Below, one piece after another: positions 1-7,617 of a stretch of 10,877 bases of DNA. The notes beneath the pieces are model-generated. The model worked only from the letters and a program-made list of their open reading frames with translations, was not told the origin of the DNA and did not search any database. Made by a program: the position numbers and the translations under genes. The stretch is from assembly GCA_035299065.1 (NCBI GenBank), contig DATGXI010000051.1, forward strand, positions 1-10,877. Reading direction: 5' to 3'. Positions within the stretch are counted from its first letter, which is position 1. The number at the start of each line of letters is the position of its first letter. Source of the stretch: DASPJQ01 sp035299065. GTDB taxonomy: Bacteria; Bacteroidota; Bacteroidia; Flavobacteriales_D; UBA2798.

Positions 1-878
1 GCCGGGTAAAAGAAGAAAGCGATGATTTTTATACACGCGTAAGTGAACGTTTGCGTCACAAACACCGTGCAGTTATGATTTTTGATCATGAACGCATTGT
101 GCTTGAAGCATTCCCTTCGGTTTACAAGGTAAAATGCATGAATCATACACGTTATATTTCTCCACTCGACATAAATGAAATGGCACCTGGCAATGTTTCG
201 CTTGCAATAGTTTCCAATATGCGCAATAAAAACGCTGTAAATCCTCTTCAGCCTAAAACAAGCTTATTGGTATTATCGCAAATACATGACCTTGTCAAAT
301 CATTGAATCCGCCATTGGCAGAAGTATACGTTAAAAACCCCATTTACGAAGAGATCATTGTACACTTTAATGTAAAGCTCCATCCCGGCTTTGATGCAGG
401 CTTTTATGGAAACCAGTTAAACCAGGACATCAAAAAATTTCTTTCACCCTGGGCCTATGAGGAAACCGACATTGTTTTTGGCATAAGCATTCACGGATCT
501 GTTATTTTGAACTTTATTGAAGAGCGACCATACGTGGATTTTGTGACATGCTTTAGCATGGACCAGGTAGTTGGTGGCGTTATCATAAAAGGTATTGAAG
601 AAGCAATTCCTTCAACAGGTGCGTCAATTCTTACATCGGCAGTCACGCATGACATTTTCATTCTTGAAACAGAGGATTGCGAATGTGATGACAATATTGT
701 TACCACACATGTACATAACGATGATTGCACGTGTGATCATGAAATAACTCCTCCGCGCATACAATCAGGCGTAGGCGGAACACAAATTGGAAGCAATTTC
801 ATTGTGGGGAACGGTGGACCGTTTGGCAATGATGGGGTTGGCTTTATGGAAATAGATAAAGATTTTGAAGTTGAATAA
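1..878 (+). CDS. Baseplate J-like protein (Afp11 type), 3' end only
   Basis: Left-truncated gene: the frame is open from base 3 to the TAA at 876-878, giving 291 visible residues. The bases before any in-frame start encode FYTRVSERLRHK, which looks like internal sequence, so the TTG at 51 is not a real start. Visible motifs (numbered from base 3) are SERLRHKHRAV near 14-24, then VYKVKCMNHT, a 'MRNKNAVNPL' stretch, HPGFDAGFYGNQLNQ near 127, FLSPWAYE at 146-153 and ERPYVDFVT at 174-182. I recognise this series from memory as the C-terminal half of the gp47/gpJ-like baseplate proteins of eCIS clusters (Afp11 family). These build the wedge around the spike and trigger sheath contraction. The tail beyond residue 220 is unusual: a Cys/His/Asp-rich patch (226-246), then a Gly-rich end. 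The next gene starts 17 bases later. A phage or T6SS-like baseplate J is the alternative. Family assignment is fairly sure, subtype less so. Confidence 0.85.
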   Translation, partial: RVKEESDDFYTRVSERLRHKHRAVMIFDHERIVLEAFPSVYKVKCMNHTRYISPLDINEMAPGNVSLAIVSNMRNKNAVNPLQPKTSLLVLSQIHDLVKSLNPPLAEVYVKNPIYEEIIVHFNVKLHPGFDAGFYGNQLNQDIKKFLSPWAYEETDIVFGISIHGSVILNFIEERPYVDFVTCFSMDQVVGGVIIKGIEEAIPSTGASILTSAVTHDIFILETEDCECDDNIVTTHVHNDDCTCDHEITPPRIQSGVGGTQIGSNFIVGNGGPFGNDGVGFMEIDKDFEVE

Positions 879-895
879 ATATAAAATATGAACCT

Positions 896-2599
896 ATGTC
901 AATTGAATCAAGACTCATTTTAACTTCCTATTTTGCACCTGGCGCAACACCAAGTTCGGCACAGTTTGCAAACCTTATTGACTCGTGCCTTAACCTGAAT
1001 GACGATGGCATTACGGTTTATACAAACCCTATTGGCGATAAAAAAGTAGGTATTGGAAGTGGAGAACCCGACAGCCGCTTAGGAATAAAAGAGGATAACG
1101 GTGGATGGATCGATTTTTTTAATGCTGATGAGCCACCTGTGCGCGAATGGACCTTTGGCTCGAATGATCCTGCCAACAAAGGATTCAGCCTGATTCAACC
1201 TACAGCCATTGGCGATATAAGTCGTTTGTTTGTGCAGGGGCTAACCGGGTTTATGGGAATAGGAACAGTTACACCACAACAAAAATTACATATACAAGAT
1301 ACTGCAGCAACCGACATAGTTGGATGGCAAACACAAAACATGTCAACCGGTGCAAACAATGGCTGGAGTGCCGGACATTTAAGCGAAGTTGAAGAACGGG
1401 ATGGAGCCTTTTCAATTATTGAGCAAACAGCTGTTGATCCAACCGAACGTTTTGTAATACGCGCTGGCGGAAATGTGGGCATCAATGAGCTTATTCCCGA
1501 TGTAAAACTACATGTTTCACGTGCAATTGCCGATCCATTTGCAGCGCTTGATTTACTTGAGGGAAGTGGTATTACGGTGTTTGGCCCCATGACCGATAAC
1601 CTTGTTTTTGATTACCGCGGATTACAGGCGCGCCATGGAGAATTTATTGGAGATGTATTAAACATTACTGCAACCACTTTAAACCTTCAACGTTTGGGTG
1701 GCGATATTCTTATACATGGTGATTCAACATTTGAAGAGAGCATCAAAGGAATTATAACATCAGAAGGCTGGTTAGGATTGGGAACCATTACACCCAACGA
1801 GCGTGTGCAGATTGACGGGGCTATTATGATTGGCACTACTGATAATACCACTGACAACGATGGAACCATACGCTATAACGGCACCGATTTTGAAGGGCGT
1901 AAAGGCGGTAACTGGGTTTCGTTAACAGCGGGCAATGGACCATGGACCATTGGTTCCGGAAATGGAATTTATTACAATGCCGGCACCGCTCCACGTGTGG
2001 CCATTGGCAGCAATACAAATGTAAACACCCTTGACGTTACAAATAAAGAAGCCGTAACACAAGGCAGCATTGCATTAGAGGTAATAAACAAAAGTACAAC
2101 CACAAGTACAGGACAAGATGACGACCGTGTAGGCTTGCAAATAAGCAACAACACGCTTTGGGGTGGCGATCCATTATCAAAAAACATTGGGCTTTATGTT
2201 AAAGAGGTTGTTGGCCAGGATAATTCCCAGTGCAACCTGGCAGCAGTGCTTAATGGCAATGTTGTTATTGGAGACCTGGGAGTTGGCACCTCGGTAATTG
2301 GAAACAACGGTCAGCGCGTGTTGGCCATTCAACCTGGATCTTCTTTTCCAACAACAGTTCCTGATGAAGCTGCAATACAAATTTATGCAGGTGCAAACGC
2401 AGTAGGCGATTCGGCCCTGAACATTTTAACCATCGACAATATTCTTATTTCACTTTACAGGGCTGATGGATTATCAGACCCTGATATGACTGCCGTTGGC
2501 GATGCTTACACCATGGATGTTGCCAATGTGATCAACAACCTGCGTACACGCTTAAACGAACTTGAGTCAAGGCTAAAAGGCCAAAACTTAATTGCTTAA
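896..2599 (+). CDS. Tail-fibre-like protein with GIGxxxP repeats
   Basis: 567 residues. The N-terminus (LTSYFAPGATPSSAQFANLI, residues 9-28) resembles the short head module of many Bacteroidota phage and CIS fibres, consensus roughly 'LKxYFxxGDxPTxxQFxxLIDS'. The body carries at least six beta-rich repeats around GIGxxxP..xLhI: 51-64, 121-133, 195-207, 294-306, 369-381 and 454-465. After the fourth is a 'DGTIRYNGTDFEGRKGG.WVSL' segment of the kind seen in Bacteroidota adhesins. The C-terminus (INNLRTRLNELESRLK, about 546-561) is a short heptad-like helix suited to trimerisation and resembles the end of phage fibre proteins. No Peptidase_S74 self-cleaving chaperone is evident. No signal peptide or membrane segment is seen, as expected for a particle component assembled in the cytoplasm. 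Predicted role is target recognition at the baseplate. ATG 896 is chosen because ATG 888 opens a frame that soon stops. Position between two baseplate genes supports a structural role; the receptor is unknown. Confidence 0.75.
   Translation: MSIESRLILTSYFAPGATPSSAQFANLIDSCLNLNDDGITVYTNPIGDKKVGIGSGEPDSRLGIKEDNGGWIDFFNADEPPVREWTFGSNDPANKGFSLIQPTAIGDISRLFVQGLTGFMGIGTVTPQQKLHIQDTAATDIVGWQTQNMSTGANNGWSAGHLSEVEERDGAFSIIEQTAVDPTERFVIRAGGNVGINELIPDVKLHVSRAIADPFAALDLLEGSGITVFGPMTDNLVFDYRGLQARHGEFIGDVLNITATTLNLQRLGGDILIHGDSTFEESIKGIITSEGWLGLGTITPNERVQIDGAIMIGTTDNTTDNDGTIRYNGTDFEGRKGGNWVSLTAGNGPWTIGSGNGIYYNAGTAPRVAIGSNTNVNTLDVTNKEAVTQGSIALEVINKSTTTSTGQDDDRVGLQISNNTLWGGDPLSKNIGLYVKEVVGQDNSQCNLAAVLNGNVVIGDLGVGTSVIGNNGQRVLAIQPGSSFPTTVPDEAAIQIYAGANAVGDSALNILTIDNILISLYRADGLSDPDMTAVGDAYTMDVANVINNLRTRLNELESRLKGQNLIA
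1046..2290 (+). repeat. Degenerate GIGxxxP..xLhI repeats in the fibre gene
   Basis: Six protein-level repeats are read from the translation. Their cores are VGIGSGEPDSRLGI (codons from 1046), GIGTVTPQQKLHI (1256), GINELIPDVKLHV (1478), GLGTITPNERVQI (1775), AIGSNTNVNTLDV (1997) and VVIGDLGVGT (2261). Spacing is irregular at roughly 70-100 codons and the DNA has diverged, so these are old protein repeats and not recent tandem DNA copies. Such units usually mark beta-strand turns along fibrous adhesins. Confidence 0.7.
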
Positions 2600-2611
2600 T
2601 ACAATTTTATT

Positions 2612-2800
2612 ATGAAAGACATAAAATTAACTATGAGCGTGCAAGAAGCAAATATGCTGCTAAAAGCGTTGTCACAGTTCCCTTACCACCAGGTACACGA
2701 ACTCATTGCAAAAATACAGGTGCAGGCCAACCAGCAACTGGCACAGTCCAATGGTCACGGCAAACACGCACTTGAAGAAATTAAATTAAACGGAGAATAA
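2612..2800 (+). CDS. Small helical protein of unknown function
   Basis: 62 residues, ATG start 12 bases after the fibre gene and stop 24 bases before the large baseplate gene. The sequence is polar and mostly helix-forming: SVQEANMLLKALSQFPYHQV at 9-28, then ELIAKIQVQANQQLAQ. It has no signal peptide, membrane segment or Cys. From memory, the 'aNxLLxALxxxPyxxVxxLIxKIxxQA' pattern resembles small uncharacterised proteins next to tail genes in phages and CIS clusters, but I cannot name a family. Its heptad-like leucines and its place between fibre and baseplate suggest a fibre chaperone, a small fibre subunit or an assembly factor; this is inference. That it is a real gene is supported by the tight spacing, the same strand and protein-like composition. 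Confidence 0.7.
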   Translation: MKDIKLTMSVQEANMLLKALSQFPYHQVHELIAKIQVQANQQLAQSNGHGKHALEEIKLNGE

Positions 2801-2824
2801 GATTTTTAACAACAGGTTTCACGC

Positions 2825-5800
2825 ATGGCCGAAAGTATAACCATATCGCCTACTCCACCAGAGCAAAAAAGCATGCAGTACGAAACATTGCGTGCTGCGG
2901 GACTGAAGCATATTCAAAAACTTGCCGCAAAGGTGTGGACCGATTATAATTTAAGCGATCCAGGCATTAGTATACTGGAAGTGCTTAGCTATGTAATAAC
3001 CGACCTTGGTTACCGGATATCCTATGACATGCCTGATTTGCTGGCGCAAGATCCAAATGGCCCGCAAACCGATATAAAAAACTTTTATACTGCGCGGGAA
3101 ATTCTTCCAATGCGTCCGGTTACATTTGACGATTACCGCAAGCTGATGATTGATGTTGAAGTTCATGACCAGTTTGATACGTTAAACCCATTGGCAGGCG
3201 TTAAAAATGCCTGGATTGAAAAATCGCCAACCAACGAGGTACCGGTTTATCTGAATAAACTAACCGACTCATTACAATACACACCCGTTGATCCAAATAA
3301 TCCTGAAAAACTTGACATACGTGTTTTATACGATATTTTGTTAGAGTTTGATCACACTGAAAACTTAGGTGATCTGAATGCAAATACCCTTGAGCAACGC
3401 ATTAAATTATACCCCTGCAGTGACCCCATGCTGGCTCCAATTGACCCAAAAATGATTGGGGTGAGCGTAAAATTAGATCTCGAATTTCCGCGCTGGGACG
3501 ATGAAGGAATTGATTGGAACGATTCCCAAAGCATTATACAACACATGAAAAATGTTGTACTCGATTTCAGCAACATGCCTTCGGGCTACAAAGTTCAGGG
3601 CTTTGGGTTTGACAACGCAAAAGACATTTGGGTTGATATTACCAACGGAAACAACAATACACAGGTTGATACAGGCTGCATAGCCGCTCAACTAAACGCC
3701 ATTTACAGGTACAATACAGTTAACCTTGTAACAAAGTACCAGGAAAAAATTCGCAAGGTGCAACAAATTGTGGAAGCTGTAAGGGCAAAACTTATGGATA
3801 ACCGCAACCTGTGTGAAGACTTTTTCAGGATCAATGCACTTCGCATTGAGGAAATAGCTTTGTGTGCCGACATACAGGTTGCTACCAATGCAGATATTGA
3901 AAAAATTGAAGCTGAAATGTACTTCCGAATCGGAAATTTTCTTTCTCCAACGGTGTATTTCTATACACTGGATCAAATGTTTGAAAAGGGTCTAACCAGT
4001 GAGCAAATTTTTGAAGGTCCTGCACTCGATCATGGATTTATAGATCACAACGAATTGAAAAAGGCCGATCGCAGAAAATCCATTCATGTTTCTGACCTCA
4101 TTCAAATCATCATGGACATTCCGGGTGTTTTAGCAGTTAAAAGTATTCAAATAGCCAATATACCCCTAGACAACGATTTCAATATTCCTTCAGTAAGTGT
4201 AAAATGGTGCTTACAACTTGCTTTCGATAAGAATTATGTACCAAGGCTTACCACCGAACGATCGAGCATTACTTTTTTTAAGGATCTCTTGCCTTTTCAC
4301 GCGAATGACGAAGAAGTTGATGCTATTTTACAGGACCTTGTCAAAGAACAGCGTCCACAAAAGCTGCACAATATTCCATTAGACATTCCTGTTCCGGAAG
4401 GAACTTTCAGAAACATTGAAGAGTATGTGAGCGTACAGGATGAATTCCCATTAACATATGGCATAGGTCCCGAGGGCTTGCCTGCTTCATCAGGTACTTT
4501 GCGAAAAGCACAACAACGCCAGCTTAAAGGCTTTCTCATGCATTTTGACCAGTTACTGGCCAATTACATGTCACAGCTTTCACATGTAAAAGACCTCTTC
4601 AGCATGAATGGTGAAACCAATTTTGCCGGTGATTTCGTAATTGATAAAAGCTATTTCTCACAAAGCCTGGCTCCTTATGTTACCGATTCAACTAATTTAT
4701 TAATACAGCCCGCATACAACAACAACCTGCAACCGTTTACCGAAAGTGAATCTTTGTTTGAAGAAAGGAGAAACAGGTTTCTTGATCATTTAATGGCACG
4801 CTTTTGTGAACAGTTTACCGATTACGCCATGTTGGTTTATAAAATGGATGGTCCAAAAGCACCAAACGAGTTATTAGTTGACAAGCTTCGTTTACTGAAT
4901 GATTATCCAGACATAAGCAGCGGGCGTTTCAGGGCATTTGACTATGAAAGTCCCTGCGAGTTGTGGCACATTGATAATACTTCAGGACTTGAAAAACGCA
5001 TTTCATTATTAACAGGAATTGATGAACGCAAACCTTCATCACTCATTTATGAAATGCCTTATGAAATTACAGGTACCGGCCCTTATGGATATGCTATACC
5101 AGATAACACAACACCGCTCATTACCTCATTCAATACCTATGCTACTACTGATGAAGTAATGCTTGCACTTGAAGAGTTGATCATAAATGGCATTAATAAC
5201 GAGAAATACAAAGTTGTTGACAGTACCGGTCGTATATGGGATCCAAATAAAACAGGTTATGCTCCGGATTTCAGAAGAGCTATAACGTGCGGGGAACATA
5301 CACTGGCATGGGACAATCGAATAACCGAACAATATTCCGATCCATTTGCGTGTGAAGTTACACTTGCCGCATTCATGGCACAGTTCATTGCTGATTTTGA
5401 AAACGAGTATTACAACAACCCTGAATCAAATCGCAACAACCTAGCTTGCCCTCTTGAAAGTTATTATGACACAACCACGGTAAGCGTAAACATGGTGCCC
5501 GATCCACCCTATTATACATTTGATTTTACGCTATACCAGTCACCATTTAATTTTGGGCCACCAAACGTTGAGCTGCTAACAGGAACATGGAAAGCTTACG
5601 GAGACTGCAAATCATCAACTCCAATTATTAACGTAGATCCTACGGGTCCTTCCATTACGGTTAACGGTGATCTTTCTCCTTATATCAAAAATACAGCTCC
5701 TGATGATTGGGTTACTATTTCAGGATCGGTTTCAAACGATGATGATTACCAGGTTATACTGGTTACGGTTAACGAACCATTACCTGATGTTTTTGAAACT

Positions 5801-7606
5801 GTAATAACATTTGATCCATCGGTAACGCTAAATCCAGGTCTTCCGTTTGGCAGCCTTCAGTACAATAAACAATCAGGATCTGAGCTTACGCAAATTGGTA
5901 TTGACGCTGTTCCCTATGCCTTGTTTGATATTTCTTTCCGAGGAATTAACAGAGCCAATTATACCCTTCCTGAACCAACCATAACCAACCCCGATTATCA
6001 TTTCAACATAGTTGACAAATGTGGTGATGTGATTGCCACAAGTGTTGAAATTGACTTTAACAATGCCCTTGCGGCAGCAATACAATTACACAATGGAATG
6101 TCTCCACCACAGGACAAGGAAATTGACATCATTAACTCAACTGACAATAATGGCACTTACACAGTTATTAGCGCTGTAGCCATAGGAGCAGAAATAAAAA
6201 TTGAAGTTGCTCCAGGAACACTTACCAGCCAGATTGCTGATGGGCAAATTGTATTGCTTGAAGCTGGCTACAACATTACTGCTGTTGACCAGGACAAACA
6301 TATGTTTACCATTAACAGTGCCGACCTTTCGCGCAAATTATTTGCTGGCGATGGTTTTAGTGTTATTGGTTCAACAGGCAACAATGGCAACTATAGCATA
6401 CGCGACATTTACAAAAGCGGAGTCAACACAATTGTTATAGTTGAGGAACAACTTCCTTCAGCAATTGCTGACGGAGACCTTACCTATGCCAAACAAATTC
6501 CGATAACGCGCATTGACATTCCATTATCAGGCAATGAGTTGATTTATGTAAAAGGCGGGGCCGATGAGTATGCAATTAAGCAAATGATTGATTTTTTAAA
6601 GCTGAAATTTTTCTCACATGAAGGACTGCATATTGTGGAGCACGTATTACTTCGCCCAAAACACAACGGGAAATTTTTCATTGACTTTACTGAAGGGGCC
6701 AAAGAACTTGCTCCCACTCCTGCCACCCCTGGAACATTCACCTTTACAAAAAAACTACCGGTATACGCCATTGATCAGCCTTCCAATGCCTTTATAGTAC
6801 AGGGCAACCTTATGAGTGAATTAACCGCATTCCAAAGCATCATCATTACAGGTTCAACCAGTGGCATTAATGACGGCACTTATACTGTATTGACCTTTGG
6901 GTATGATCCCGGTTTTAATCTTACAGGCATTAAAGTTTCGCAGGAAATTCCCGATCCATTAATTGCAGGCATGGGAGAATTTAATTTTAAAGACAGTATT
7001 CCGGTTACAAGCAACACCACAACGTCAGTGCTGGTTTCGGTTCCCGATGTAGAAATTGCTGCACAGTACAATGTGAGCATAAGCGGATCAACCAATGGCG
7101 AAAACGATGGGAACTACATTATTGATACTGTTAGTGGTTTTCCGAATGCTACCGTTACATTAAAATCACGTGAAACATTTATACAAGACGATCTTATGCA
7201 GGTTAATTTACTTGCCGATTGTGAAACCTGTGTGTATGAAGATCCTTATTCGTTTTTGGCAACCGCTATTATGCCCGCATGGCAGGGGCGGTTTATCAAC
7301 ACCGATTTCCGTACATTTTTTGAACGCTCATTACGCCTGGAATGTCCTGCACATTTAATGCTGAACATTTGCTGGATTGACTGTGAACACATGAAAGAGT
7401 TTGAACGCGCATGGAAAAAATGGATTCTCGAAAATTCTAAAAAAGACAAAAACCAATTGGTGTTGTCAGCATCGCTCAATGCCGTAATTGCCATACTTAA
7501 AAAATTACGCAGCAGTTTTCCAAAAGGAACCTTACATGACTGCGAGCTTGACGATACGCTAACCAATGCCATTATATTAAATAAAACAATAATAGGAACT
7601 ACCTAA
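2825..7606 (+). CDS. Large baseplate wedge protein (Afp12 type) with inserted beta-repeat array
   Basis: 1593 residues in one unbroken frame, ATG start without a clear Shine-Dalgarno. The N-terminus has the baseplate signature W38TDYNLSDPGISILE followed by DLGYR to residue 64 (gp6/J-like wedge type). Further motifs that I recall from large Bacteroidota CIS baseplate proteins are FDQLLANY at 574-581, RFLDHLMARFCEQFTDY near 651-667, SGLEKRISLL at 720-729, EGLHIVEHVLLRP at 1266-1278, a CxxC at 1466-1469, DPYSFLATAIMPAWQGRF at 1473-1490 and a final helical domain. Predicted role is joining the baseplate hub to sheath and fibres, by analogy with Afp12. Residues about 940-1460 are unusual: several beta-rich 'GSTxxNDGxY' units lie on either side of the VEHVLLRP motif. 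The protein appears longer than the family core mainly because of this array. No signal peptide or membrane segment is visible. The next gene starts 11 bases later. Family call is confident; the function of the repeats is unknown. Confidence 0.85.
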   Translation: MAESITISPTPPEQKSMQYETLRAAGLKHIQKLAAKVWTDYNLSDPGISILEVLSYVITDLGYRISYDMPDLLAQDPNGPQTDIKNFYTAREILPMRPVTFDDYRKLMIDVEVHDQFDTLNPLAGVKNAWIEKSPTNEVPVYLNKLTDSLQYTPVDPNNPEKLDIRVLYDILLEFDHTENLGDLNANTLEQRIKLYPCSDPMLAPIDPKMIGVSVKLDLEFPRWDDEGIDWNDSQSIIQHMKNVVLDFSNMPSGYKVQGFGFDNAKDIWVDITNGNNNTQVDTGCIAAQLNAIYRYNTVNLVTKYQEKIRKVQQIVEAVRAKLMDNRNLCEDFFRINALRIEEIALCADIQVATNADIEKIEAEMYFRIGNFLSPTVYFYTLDQMFEKGLTSEQIFEGPALDHGFIDHNELKKADRRKSIHVSDLIQIIMDIPGVLAVKSIQIANIPLDNDFNIPSVSVKWCLQLAFDKNYVPRLTTERSSITFFKDLLPFHANDEEVDAILQDLVKEQRPQKLHNIPLDIPVPEGTFRNIEEYVSVQDEFPLTYGIGPEGLPASSGTLRKAQQRQLKGFLMHFDQLLANYMSQLSHVKDLFSMNGETNFAGDFVIDKSYFSQSLAPYVTDSTNLLIQPAYNNNLQPFTESESLFEERRNRFLDHLMARFCEQFTDYAMLVYKMDGPKAPNELLVDKLRLLNDYPDISSGRFRAFDYESPCELWHIDNTSGLEKRISLLTGIDERKPSSLIYEMPYEITGTGPYGYAIPDNTTPLITSFNTYATTDEVMLALEELIINGINNEKYKVVDSTGRIWDPNKTGYAPDFRRAITCGEHTLAWDNRITEQYSDPFACEVTLAAFMAQFIADFENEYYNNPESNRNNLACPLESYYDTTTVSVNMVPDPPYYTFDFTLYQSPFNFGPPNVELLTGTWKAYGDCKSSTPIINVDPTGPSITVNGDLSPYIKNTAPDDWVTISGSVSNDDDYQVILVTVNEPLPDVFETVITFDPSVTLNPGLPFGSLQYNKQSGSELTQIGIDAVPYALFDISFRGINRANYTLPEPTITNPDYHFNIVDKCGDVIATSVEIDFNNALAAAIQLHNGMSPPQDKEIDIINSTDNNGTYTVISAVAIGAEIKIEVAPGTLTSQIADGQIVLLEAGYNITAVDQDKHMFTINSADLSRKLFAGDGFSVIGSTGNNGNYSIRDIYKSGVNTIVIVEEQLPSAIADGDLTYAKQIPITRIDIPLSGNELIYVKGGADEYAIKQMIDFLKLKFFSHEGLHIVEHVLLRPKHNGKFFIDFTEGAKELAPTPATPGTFTFTKKLPVYAIDQPSNAFIVQGNLMSELTAFQSIIITGSTSGINDGTYTVLTFGYDPGFNLTGIKVSQEIPDPLIAGMGEFNFKDSIPVTSNTTTSVLVSVPDVEIAAQYNVSISGSTNGENDGNYIIDTVSGFPNATVTLKSRETFIQDDLMQVNLLADCETCVYEDPYSFLATAIMPAWQGRFINTDFRTFFERSLRLECPAHLMLNICWIDCEHMKEFERAWKKWILENSKKDKNQLVLSASLNAVIAILKKLRSSFPKGTLHDCELDDTLTNAIILNKTIIGTT
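5639..5870 (+). repeat. First, degenerate GST-type repeat in the baseplate gene
   Basis: The translation reads ITVNGDLSPYI, then DDWVTISGSVSNDDDYQVI (core Ser at residue 968), then a strand ending in GSLQYNKQSG. Order and turn residues match the four better repeats downstream: strand, 'GS..N.D.Y', strand, 'G.l.y'. It is the most diverged copy, and a longer segment (about 1015-1090) separates it from the next. Boundaries are approximate. Confidence 0.55.
6062..6496 (+). repeat. GST/DGxY repeat pair A in the baseplate gene
   Basis: Two protein repeats have cores IINSTDNNGTYTV (Ser codon at 6137) and VIGSTGNNGNYSI (Ser codon at 6371). The core Ser codons are exactly 234 bases, or 78 codons, apart. 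Each core is followed by a strand and an 'IADG' turn (QIADGQIVLLE, AIADGDLTYAKQIPI). Outer boundaries are approximate and set by the end-strands. Confidence 0.7.
6716..7216 (+). repeat. GST/DGxY repeat pair B in the baseplate gene
   Basis: Two protein repeats have cores ITGSTSGINDGTYTV (Ser codon at 6854) and ISGSTNGENDGNYII (Ser codon at 7088), again exactly 78 codons apart. End-strands FTFTKKLPV, GEFNFKDSIPV and, from pair A, DLTYAKQIPI are recognisably the same element. The pair sits between the VEHVLLRP motif and the CxxC/DPYSF domain. Confidence 0.7.
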
Positions 7607-7617
7607 AAAATTATACT

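Noticed and set aside
51..53. TTG as start codon of the first gene
   Set aside because: The same frame is open to the left edge and the upstream residues continue a recognisable baseplate motif (FYTRVSERLRHK), so the gene begins outside the window.
888..890. ATG as alternative start for the fibre gene
   Set aside because: It is in another frame and reaches a stop after about 11 codons; ATG 896 opens the 567-residue frame.
2801..2824. Promoter or terminator in the longest gap
   Set aside because: 24 bases, with only a short T-run (ATTTTTAA), no hairpin and no Bacteroidota -33/-7 pattern.
6201..6440. Plus-strand 79-codon open frame inside the baseplate gene
   Set aside because: It overlaps the repeat-bearing reading frame entirely and shows no independent motif or start context.
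6062..7216. Repeats as a recent DNA tandem duplication, mobile element or CRISPR
   Set aside because: Similarity is at protein level only, with diverged DNA; no short direct repeats with unique spacers and no terminal inverted repeats were seen.
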